From assembly GCA_023429275.1 (NCBI GenBank), contig JAEYWB010000173.1, positions 1-5,808 on the forward strand: a stretch of DNA of 5,808 nt, read 5' to 3'. The notes under the pieces are model-generated. The model had not been told where the DNA came from. It saw only the letters and a list, made by a program, of their open reading frames with translations, and made no database searches. Source of the stretch: Planctomycetota bacterium (GTDB lineage Bacteria; Planctomycetota; Planctomycetia; Planctomycetales; Planctomycetaceae). Position numbers and translations under genes: made by a program. Positions 1 through 5,808 of the stretch are shown piece by piece (within the stretch, counting starts at the first letter, position 1; the number at the start of each line of letters is the position of its first letter).

Positions 1-1348
1 GTACGACGTTGTGTGCGGCCGTCGAGCGGCCGTATCGGCGGAGGGGAGCGTCCTCGTAGTCAAAGACTCCGGCGTCGACGAACACCCGTTCTCCGCGGAA
101 GCTCGCCTCGAACGAGAGCAGATCGCAATGCGCGTGGGCAGGCAGTTCGTCCGCTCCGACCGGGCCGGTGTCGAAGAGCAGGAAGTTTTCGGCGTCGCGG
201 GCAATCCAGTAGTCACCGACGCGAGCCGCCCCCCCTGCCTCGCTGGAAGAATGGGGCGAATCCGTTCGTGCGTGCTTCAGGAGCGGATCCGCTGCGGGGG
301 TGTCGTCGAAGACCGAGTCCCCCAGCAGCGGGATCTGTCCATCGGGATGCCGGATCGCCGCCAGGAGGTCGGCCATTCGCCCGGCCGCCTGCCGGCACTG
401 TGCTGCAAGGTCCGGAGCGATCACGGCGAGGGCATCCCCCAGGTCGAGGACCGCCTCGAGCATCTGGGCGTGATACATCGGGGAGCGTTCGAAGTGTTCA
501 CCCGAGGGGAGAAGCTGCTCGTGCAGCTGTCCGGGAAGGTGTTCTTCGATGACCTCCAGCGCTCGTTGCCCTGTGACACCTTCGAGGAACGCCGCAGCGA
601 GACCCAGCGCGTGCAGATTGACCAGCAGGTGATTGCCGCGAAGGTCCCATTCCAGGTTGTCGGCGAGATGTGCCCCCTGCGCCGCGAGACTGTGGAGCAT
701 TCTCTGGCGGCTGGCATCGCCCCCGGGGGGAGCGATCACGTCCCAGGCGATCATCCAGTTGATGATGCGCCGCGAGATGCAGAACGGATGCCAGGCGTCG
801 CCGCGACCCTCGCCGCGCGGATTCCCTTCGATCCACTCCTCCATCAGCCGCCAGGCCGCAGCCCGTCGTTCCCCGGAGTCGTCGCCCTCGACAACCGCTG
901 CGAGCAACTCGTCCTGATAGTGGAGGTGAAACCGCCACAGGTCCGAGACCCCGTGCTCCTTGCCGATTTGCCAGTCGATCCGATCGGCGAACCGGTGGCT
1001 GTGGTTCAGGTAGCGGACCGTTCGCGTCGTGAGGTTGGAGGTCCAGTCCTCCAGGCGATGCTGCCACGCGGCGAGGCGTCGCGCCCGGATCGTCGCGAAT
1101 GTCGGCGACGCGGCGTCCCGCACCTGGGCATCGCCGCAATCGGCCCGAGAGTCTGCAGGGGATCGCTCCCAGCCGGCGCGACGCCGGACCAGTTTCGCCG
1201 CGCGGTTCCAGAGCTGCGACGGCCGATGGTAGCGCAGGATCGCGAGCCCCCGGCCGAGCGACTGGCCGAGTGTCGCTTGCGTCGGAGCCGGTGGAACGAA
1301 CGGTCGCCGGGCGGATGACGTGTCGGGATGGATCACCGCGTCAGTCAT
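1..1348 (-). CDS. Heparinase II/III-family protein (polysaccharide lyase or epimerase fold), 3' end missing
   Basis: This frame stays open for 449 codons from ATG at 1348 and leaves the window at base 1, so the C-terminal part is missing. Seen: an N-terminal stretch with YHRPSQLWNRAAKLVRRR (about residues 40-57); an alpha-helical middle region with RGNHLLVNLHALGLAAAFLEG-like sequence starting near 237; GEHFERSPMYHAQMLEAVLDL-like sequence starting near 283; and the beginning of the beta domain with PAHAHCDLLSFEASF (403-417), FVDAGVFDYE (423-432) and RSTAAHNVV (441-449). These match the toroid plus heparinase II/III-like beta-sandwich of PL12/PL15/PL17/PL21-type enzymes. By family knowledge, Asn239-His240, Tyr292 and His405 or His407 are in the places of the catalytic Asn/His, Tyr and His. 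Likely substrate: a uronate-containing glycan, by lytic elimination or C5 epimerisation. No hydrophobic signal peptide is visible in the first 40 residues. The start is supported by GGGAGG five bases upstream. The family call is strong; activity and substrate are inferred. Confidence 0.9.
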   Translation of the reverse strand, partial: MTDAVIHPDTSSARRPFVPPAPTQATLGQSLGRGLAILRYHRPSQLWNRAAKLVRRRAGWERSPADSRADCGDAQVRDAASPTFATIRARRLAAWQHRLEDWTSNLTTRTVRYLNHSHRFADRIDWQIGKEHGVSDLWRFHLHYQDELLAAVVEGDDSGERRAAAWRLMEEWIEGNPRGEGRGDAWHPFCISRRIINWMIAWDVIAPPGGDASRQRMLHSLAAQGAHLADNLEWDLRGNHLLVNLHALGLAAAFLEGVTGQRALEVIEEHLPGQLHEQLLPSGEHFERSPMYHAQMLEAVLDLGDALAVIAPDLAAQCRQAAGRMADLLAAIRHPDGQIPLLGDSVFDDTPAADPLLKHARTDSPHSSSEAGGAARVGDYWIARDAENFLLFDTGPVGADELPAHAHCDLLSFEASFRGERVFVDAGVFDYEDAPLRRYGRSTAAHNVV

Positions 1349-1479
1349 GCAGGCCTCCCGGCACGGAGGACCGTGGACATCCAGAAGCCAGGAAGGCAGC
1401 CTGAATCGAATGCGTCGTGCCTTGGCGGCCGACAGACCAACGGCCGGCGATACACGCTGTCAGTGACCGCGGGATTCAT
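1345..1479 (-). other. Possible 44-residue ORF between glycosyltransferase and heparinase genes (doubtful)
   Basis: A short frame starts at an ATG at 1479 that overlaps the glycosyltransferase stop as ATGA (1479-1476). It ends with a TGA that overlaps the heparinase start, again as ATGA (1348-1345). GGAG lies about nine bases before the ATG. The product starts MNPAVTDSVYRRPLVCRPP and ends STVLRAGRPA. It is rich in Arg and Pro and has no recognisable domain, signal peptide or membrane segment. The overlaps at both ends would suit translational coupling, so ribosomes could run from the glycosyltransferase gene to the heparinase gene. The composition looks like chance coding in GC-rich DNA. Apart from this frame the 127-base gap holds only a weak GGCCG/CGGCC inverted repeat near 1427-1445 and no T-tract, so no terminator is visible here. 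Confidence 0.2.
1354..1359 (-). promoter_or_regulatory. Shine-Dalgarno site for the heparinase-family gene
   Basis: On the minus strand GGGAGG lies five bases before the ATG at 1348. It is the clearest ribosome-binding site in the window and fixes the start of the heparinase-family gene. It also shows that this gene can be initiated independently despite lying downstream in an apparent operon. Confidence 0.7.
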
Positions 1480-2774
1480 GGTGCAGTCTCCGCGGCGATC
1501 TCCGGCTCGGCGACGACAGCCGGACTCGGACCGGACGAAGGACCGGCCACCTCCTCCAGCAGTGTCAGATAACGGCGGGCGAGCGTCTCCCGGTCGTAGT
1601 TCTGTCGGACGAACTGCTTCGCGAGGCGTCCGCAACGCTCTCGAAGCCCCGGCTCCGTGCGGAGTCGGTCAATCGCCGCGAGCAGTGACTCGGGCGATTC
1701 GGGTTCCATGGGCAGGCCCGCCTCCGCCTGCAGGACGATCTCTCGCGACTCTCCCTCGACTCCCATGATCATCGGCCGGCCGAGTGCCATCGTCTCGAAG
1801 ATCTTGGAAGGGATCACCTTCTCGAACAGGCTCGACTTCCTGAGGTGGATGAGGCACGCATCGGACGCGGCAAGGACGCCCGGCATCCGTTCCCGCGGGA
1901 GTCGCCCGGCGAAGAGGACGAGGTCGGCAACCCCGGCAGATCGGGCGAGCTCTTCCAGCTCGGCCCGCCGTGCGCCGTCGCCGACGATCAGGAAGGCGAC
2001 ATCGTCCTTTCCTTCGGCCCGTCTCCGCCGCGCGGCTTCGATCGTCACTTCGAGTCCGTGGGCCAGCCCGATCGTCCCGATGTACGAGACGACGAACTTG
2101 CCCGCGATTCCCAGTCGCTCGAGGAGCTCGCGGTCCGGTCTGGCAGGCTCGCAGAACAGGGTGTCGACGCCGTTCGTGATGACCGAGACGGCGCCGCGGA
2201 CCTCCGGTGCCTTTTCCACGATCTGGCTGCGATACCCCTCTCCGACCGCCACGATGTGCCGCGCGGCGCGGTACATCCGGACTTCCAGAAACTCGAGAAT
2301 GCGAAGGAGAATGCCTTTGCGCATCGCCCCGACGACGGCGATCGATTCCGGCCAGATGTCCCGGATCTCGAGGACCAGCGGCCGCCACCGGGTCCACGAC
2401 GTCAGGACGCCGGCCCACCCGCAGAAGAACTGCGGCGAGGTGGCCACGATGACGTCCGGCCGCGCCCGGAAGAGGGCCGCGACCGTCGCGGAAACCATGT
2501 AGCTCAGGAAATTGACGATCCGCTTCACGGTGCCCGCATTGGCGGCGACGTACGTCCAGACGCGGACGACACGGACGCCGTCGACCATCTCGACCTGTGG
2601 GAGCAGACGGTTCCGGTAACCGTCGTAGACAACGCCGTCGGGACAGTTCGGGGCGCACGTGATGACCGTCACGTCGTGGCCATCTCTCGCCCAGCGCACG
2701 GCGTGCGCGTGGGTCCGTGACGCGGGGGCGTTGACCTCGGGGGGGAAGTAGTGGCTGAAGAACAGAATTTTCAA
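1476..2774 (-). CDS. Glycosyltransferase family 4, WbuB-like
   Basis: A 432-residue GT-B glycosyltransferase of the GT4 family, expected to transfer a sugar from a nucleotide donor to a lipid-linked or growing surface glycan on the cytoplasmic face of the membrane. Seen: the N-terminal Rossmann strand KILFFSHYFPPE (2-13); HAVRWARDGHDVTVIT (24-39); VIVATSPQFF (108-117); the WbuB-type LEIRDIWPESI (135-145); NGVD (201-204), which opens the C-terminal domain; YIGTIGLAHGLE (231-242); IVGDGARR (263-270); FAGRLPRERMP (288-298); and IPSKIFETMALGRP (321-334), whose Glu327 matches the second Glu of the GT4 EX7E donor site. The first Glu of that motif appears to be Lys319, as is common in WbuB relatives. 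The start is taken as TTG at 2774: it puts the first Rossmann strand at the N-terminus, and the only in-frame ATG (2885) would add 37 unrelated residues lying over the upstream gene. The TTG follows that gene's stop by four bases with no clear Shine-Dalgarno, which suggests translational coupling. A Pro/Ala/Ser/Glu-rich tail (about 411-432) is probably disordered. Donor and acceptor are unknown. Confidence 0.93.
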   Translation of the reverse strand: MKILFFSHYFPPEVNAPASRTHAHAVRWARDGHDVTVITCAPNCPDGVVYDGYRNRLLPQVEMVDGVRVVRVWTYVAANAGTVKRIVNFLSYMVSATVAALFRARPDVIVATSPQFFCGWAGVLTSWTRWRPLVLEIRDIWPESIAVVGAMRKGILLRILEFLEVRMYRAARHIVAVGEGYRSQIVEKAPEVRGAVSVITNGVDTLFCEPARPDRELLERLGIAGKFVVSYIGTIGLAHGLEVTIEAARRRRAEGKDDVAFLIVGDGARRAELEELARSAGVADLVLFAGRLPRERMPGVLAASDACLIHLRKSSLFEKVIPSKIFETMALGRPMIMGVEGESREIVLQAEAGLPMEPESPESLLAAIDRLRTEPGLRERCGRLAKQFVRQNYDRETLARRYLTLLEEVAGPSSGPSPAVVAEPEIAAETAP

Positions 2775-2778
2775 ACGG

Positions 2779-5019
2779 TCAGTCGTTCGAAAGGAATGAA
2801 CCGGGCAGGTCGATGGACGACAGGCGGGCGCGGAGTTCGTCGAGGAGGATGGGCCGACCCGCTGCGGCCCCTTCGAGCGAGGCAAATGTCGTCAGCGTCG
2901 TGTCGACCTGCGACTCCCACGCGATCGGCAGAGGACTTCCCGTGCGGAGGGAGGCGAGGAACGCTTCGAGCTCGGCGCGGTGCCCCTTGTCCTGGCGGCT
3001 CCATCCCCCGCCGTAGACCTTCCGCCGCGATCCGCGGTGAAGCTCGAGCCGTCGGAAATCGTCGAGCAGTCCGCTGAGGCCGCCGCCGAAGACTTCGACC
3101 CGTTCCTTCGCCGTCGCCGAGGCGCCCGTGGTGCAGTACGTGAGGTGCCCGATCGAGCCGTCTTCGTAGGTCACCATGACATCGAGGTCATCGGAGAGCC
3201 CCGCGGCGGCTGGTGCGCCGACCGATGTCGCGTAGACGGACTTCGGACGAGCGCCGCAGAGGAACGCCAGCAAGTCGAAGAAGTGGCATCCTTCTCCGAC
3301 GATCCTTCCCCCCTCCTCGGGCGATGCGAGCCAGTGGCCGTGCGGCAGCGGGCCGGCGCTGACGCGGTAGTGCATCGTCAGCGGGCCGGCACCGGCAAAG
3401 TGCTCCTTCAGTCGGATCGCGAGCGGCGCGAAACGGCGGTTGAATCCCGCCATCACCCGCCCCCCGGTCTCAGAGGCGACCCGCGTCAGCAGCTGCAACT
3501 GGTCGAGATCGACCGCCAGGGGCTTCTCGGTGAAGACCGTCTTCCCTGCGGCAACGGCCTGGCAGGCGAGCTCCGCATGCTGCGAGTGCCGCGTCGCCAC
3601 GAACACCGCATCCGTCGCGTCGTCGTCCAGGATGTCCTGCAGCCGGGAGGTGCAGTAGCGAAAGCCGAACTTCTCCCCGGTGGTGGCCGCGGAATGCCCG
3701 GACGCCGAGAGAAGTCCCTCGCGGCGGACTCCGGCGATTCGCTGCAGGTGCGGCAGCAGCGTTCCCCTCGCGAAATTGCCGACGCCGATGAAGGAGATTC
3801 CTGTCGTCCCCGCCGCAGCAGTCGTACGTGTCGCGGCTGCGAGCGAGATCCTTGTTCCCGGCGGGCGGTCGGACGCCGTGCCGACCGAAGGGGCCGGAGC
3901 GGGATAGTCGAGGACGACGCCGAGATACGGCTCGGACCCTTCGAGAATCAGCTTGTAGGCCGCTTCCGCGTCGGCGACGGGAAAGCGATGTGTCGTGAAG
4001 AGCTCCGGCTTGACGCTCCCCGCCGCGACGAGGTCGAGGAACGCCTCGAGGTTTCGTTGCTCAGTCCAGCGGACATAGCCCGCCGGGTAGTCGTGCCCCT
4101 GCTCCTCGTAGGCGGCGTCGTAGCGCCCGGGACCGTACGAGCGGGAGACGACGAGCGTCAGCTCCTTGTGGTAGTAGTCGTTGCGCGGCACATCCATGCC
4201 GGTCACGCCGACCATCACGACCTTCCCCCGGTCGCGGGAGATATTCGCGGCGAACTCGATCGGATTGTTGCTCTTCGTCGCCGCGCAGATCAGGACGGCG
4301 TCGACTCCACGGCCGCGGGTCAGGCGGGCGGTCTCCGCCGCCTCCTTCGCCCCTAGGGCTCCGAAGGCGGCGAGCGCTCCCTGCTCCATCGCCAGCGTCG
4401 CACGGGCCGGGGAGACGTCGAAGCCGATGACGCGGCACCCCGCGGACCGGAGAATCTGCGAGGCCAGCTGGCCGATCAGCCCCAGCCCGATCACCGCAAC
4501 GGTCTCGCCCACCTGGACCTGGGCGTTCCGGATCCCCTGCAGAGCGATCGAGCCGACCGTCGCATAGGCCCCCTGTTCGGCCGAGACCCCGGCCGGAACC
4601 GCGGCGGCGAGCAGGCGGGGAATGAAGTTGACCTCGGCGTGGCAGGCGTACCCTGCCCCGGCACAGGCGACGAGCTGTCCGACTTCGAACTCGCTCACCT
4701 CGGGGCTTCGGGCGGCGACCGCTCCGGCACAGCTGTATCCGAGCGGCACGTGACGGTCGAGCTGGTCTCGAACGGCCCCCCAGGTCGCGAGGATTCCATC
4801 CTTCTGGACCTTGTCGAGGACCCGCCGGACAAGGTCCGGTCGCTCCTGGGCCATCCCGATCAGGCTCTGCTGGGTCAGCTCGATCCCCGCCTTCTCCGTT
4901 CCGGCCGAGATCAGCGAGGCGCGGCTCTGCACCAGCACGCCGCCGGCACGCAGCTGGGGCAGCGGGACGTCGTGGATGCGGACGTCCCCCTGCTTACGGT
5001 GTTGCAGAACCTGCTTCAT
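2779..5019 (-). CDS. Bi-domain oxidoreductase: MDR (zinc-alcohol-dehydrogenase-like) fused to Gfo/Idh/MocA
   Basis: A 746-residue fusion of two NAD(P)-dependent oxidoreductases. Residues 1 to about 372 form a medium-chain dehydrogenase/reductase of the bacteriochlorophyllide-dehydrogenase-like group: SAGTEK (38-43), the GroES-like PLGYSCAGAV (92-101), and a Rossmann fold with VIGLGLIGQLAS (176-187), followed by the acidic end of the second strand, GFDVS (199-203). A Pro/Ala/Thr-rich linker (about 373-405) leads to a Gfo/Idh/MocA dehydrogenase: FIGVGNFARGTL (410-421), VFVATRHSQHAELACQA (472-488), the family signature TEKPLAVD (497-504), and GEGCHFFDLL (575-584) with His579 and Asp582 in the catalytic HxxD-like place. 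The MDR half has no four-Cys structural-zinc lobe, and the usual first catalytic-zinc Cys is replaced within LISAGTEK. By family knowledge such fusions sit in surface-polysaccharide loci and probably act on sugar nucleotides; the reaction is not established. MKQVLQ is the usual start of the family, but no Shine-Dalgarno precedes it. The gene ends four bases before the glycosyltransferase start. Confidence 0.93.
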   Translation of the reverse strand: MKQVLQHRKQGDVRIHDVPLPQLRAGGVLVQSRASLISAGTEKAGIELTQQSLIGMAQERPDLVRRVLDKVQKDGILATWGAVRDQLDRHVPLGYSCAGAVAARSPEVSEFEVGQLVACAGAGYACHAEVNFIPRLLAAAVPAGVSAEQGAYATVGSIALQGIRNAQVQVGETVAVIGLGLIGQLASQILRSAGCRVIGFDVSPARATLAMEQGALAAFGALGAKEAAETARLTRGRGVDAVLICAATKSNNPIEFAANISRDRGKVVMVGVTGMDVPRNDYYHKELTLVVSRSYGPGRYDAAYEEQGHDYPAGYVRWTEQRNLEAFLDLVAAGSVKPELFTTHRFPVADAEAAYKLILEGSEPYLGVVLDYPAPAPSVGTASDRPPGTRISLAAATRTTAAAGTTGISFIGVGNFARGTLLPHLQRIAGVRREGLLSASGHSAATTGEKFGFRYCTSRLQDILDDDATDAVFVATRHSQHAELACQAVAAGKTVFTEKPLAVDLDQLQLLTRVASETGGRVMAGFNRRFAPLAIRLKEHFAGAGPLTMHYRVSAGPLPHGHWLASPEEGGRIVGEGCHFFDLLAFLCGARPKSVYATSVGAPAAAGLSDDLDVMVTYEDGSIGHLTYCTTGASATAKERVEVFGGGLSGLLDDFRRLELHRGSRRKVYGGGWSRQDKGHRAELEAFLASLRTGSPLPIAWESQVDTTLTTFASLEGAAAGRPILLDELRARLSSIDLPGSFLSND

Positions 5020-5067
5020 GAACGGAATGCGATTCGGGAGGAAGAAAAGTGGGAGGCGGAGTCGGGG

Positions 5068-5085
5068 GCCACGCCGGAGGCTGGC
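5068..5085 (-). other. GC-rich hairpin just after the methyltransferase stop
   Basis: On the minus strand, directly after the TAG stop, GCCAGCC and GGCGTGGC can pair as a seven-base-pair stem with one bulged G and a three-base loop. It is followed by a C-rich run and, about 20 bases further on, by a pyrimidine tract with TTTT, so it is not a canonical intrinsic terminator. It could be an attenuator or an mRNA-stabilising stem between the methyltransferase and oxidoreductase genes, or chance in GC-rich DNA. Confidence 0.2.
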
Positions 5086-5086
5086 T

Positions 5087-5788
5087 CTATTTCCTGACGA
5101 TCCAGCTCGACATTCGTCCGCGGCCGATCAGCCGCTGCCTGAGCCGGGGCCGATCGTTCCACAGGACTTGTGGAAAGAGGCTGCGAATGAGCGAGTCGGC
5201 GCGGTCCCACTGGTAGGTATGAGGATGGGCCACGAACAGGAAGTCGTTCGGCCGCCGCCAGCGATTGATCTTCCACTTCACTTCGCCCGCCCAGGAGAGG
5301 GTGCTGACGGAAAAGGCGAAGATGCCGCCGGGCTTCAGGACGCGATGGATCTCGCGAAGGATCGCCTCGGGGGACTGAGCGTGGTCGACGACGTTGACGC
5401 ACGCGCACAGGTCGTACGTTCCGTCGTCGAAGGGGAGCCGTTCCCCCTGCGTCTGGACGTAGTTCACGCGACTGCGAATCTCATCCAGATACTGCTGAAG
5501 CGCGGGATCGGCCACTGAAAGCGGCAGCCGCGGAAGAGGATCGACGCCGTCGAGCCGCTCGATGGACTGCGAGAGATGGACCGCCAGCAGGCCGAGGCCG
5601 AAACAGCCGACGCCGACCTCGAGGGCCCGGTCCACGACTCCCGGAAGTCGTTCCGACAGCGGCCCGGCGATGTCGGAATGCTCCGCCAGTTCGTACAGGA
5701 GCCGCGACGAATTGCCGGTATGGCCGACCCAGTTCGACAGCTCCTCTTCCTGGGCGGCCGTGAAAGCTTCGTCGGTGATCGTGCTCAT
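5087..5788 (-). CDS. Class I SAM-dependent methyltransferase (Methyltransf_11-like)
   Basis: A complete 233-residue soluble methyltransferase that should transfer a methyl group from S-adenosylmethionine. Seen: motif I ALEVGVGCFGLG (55-66) for SAM binding; VDPLPR (82-87) at the end of the second strand; GERLPFDDGTYDLCACVNVVDH (115-136), the post-motif region that leads into strand four; and REIHRVLKPGGIFAFSVS (145-162), a typical motif III block. The C-terminal part (about 170-233) is rich in Arg and Trp and probably forms the acceptor site. Length is usual for the family. The start at 5788 is the first ATG and leaves the N-terminal helix intact; only 20 bases upstream are visible, with a weak GGAG 11 bases from the ATG. 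The gene is first in the visible run, 67 bases before the oxidoreductase. By context the acceptor is probably a sugar, a sugar nucleotide or a glycan end, but this fold also methylates lipids and small molecules, so the substrate is unassigned. Confidence 0.9.
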   Translation of the reverse strand: MSTITDEAFTAAQEEELSNWVGHTGNSSRLLYELAEHSDIAGPLSERLPGVVDRALEVGVGCFGLGLLAVHLSQSIERLDGVDPLPRLPLSVADPALQQYLDEIRSRVNYVQTQGERLPFDDGTYDLCACVNVVDHAQSPEAILREIHRVLKPGGIFAFSVSTLSWAGEVKWKINRWRRPNDFLFVAHPHTYQWDRADSLIRSLFPQVLWNDRPRLRQRLIGRGRMSSWIVRK

Positions 5789-5808
5789 GTAAGGCGTGGC
5801 TCCAGGGA

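Noticed and set aside
498..1139. Minus-strand open frame of 213 codons
   Set aside because: It is in a different frame from the heparinase-family gene across the same bases and is Arg/Gly/Ala-rich without motifs. The family frame runs unbroken through the region.
11..1318. Plus-strand open frame of 435 codons
   Set aside because: It lies antisense to the heparinase-family gene, has no recognisable domain and has the Arg/Gly/Pro-rich composition of a GC-rich shadow frame. The minus-strand frame carries clear family motifs.
1427..1445. GGCCG/CGGCC inverted repeat as a terminator between the glycosyltransferase and heparinase genes
   Set aside because: The stem is only five base pairs with a nine-base loop and no T-tract follows on the minus strand.
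2775..2885. Upstream ATG at 2885 as the glycosyltransferase start
   Set aside because: It would add 37 residues without family resemblance and overlap the end of the oxidoreductase gene by more than 100 bases; TTG at 2774 gives the expected N-terminus.
2980..4356. Plus-strand open frame of 458 codons
   Set aside because: It is wholly antisense to the bi-domain oxidoreductase, shows no domain, and its openness follows from GC-rich third positions on the other strand.

Overview
The window is GC-rich and every supported gene reads leftward on the minus strand. In transcription order these are a class I SAM-dependent methyltransferase (5788-5087), a 746-residue bi-domain oxidoreductase (5019-2779), a WbuB-like GT4 glycosyltransferase (2774-1476) and a heparinase II/III-family protein (1348 to beyond base 1, so its 3' end is missing). 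The gaps are 67, 4 and 127 bases. The layout looks like one operon whose promoter and 3' end both lie outside the window.

The gene mix (Gfo/Idh/MocA-type sugar-nucleotide chemistry, a nucleotide-sugar-dependent glycosyltransferase, a small methyltransferase and a uronate-polymer lyase/epimerase fold) is typical of an accessory exopolysaccharide, capsule or O-antigen locus. A reasonable model is that the oxidoreductase makes or tailors an unusual sugar, the GT4 enzyme adds it to a lipid-linked or growing glycan, the methyltransferase decorates a sugar, and the heparinase-fold protein cuts or epimerises uronate residues. The product and order of action cannot be read from the sequence.

The organism cannot be named with confidence. 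High GC, dense same-strand packing and surface-glycan genes fit a high-GC Gram-negative bacterium; a planctomycete is possible but this is a weak inference. No RNA genes, mobile elements, CRISPR arrays or significant repeats were seen.

The least ordinary points are these: a fused MDR plus Gfo/Idh/MocA enzyme whose first half lacks the usual zinc ligands; a TTG start for the glycosyltransferase; a heparinase-fold protein with its catalytic residues but no visible signal peptide; and a 44-codon frame joined to its neighbours by ATGA overlaps at both ends.
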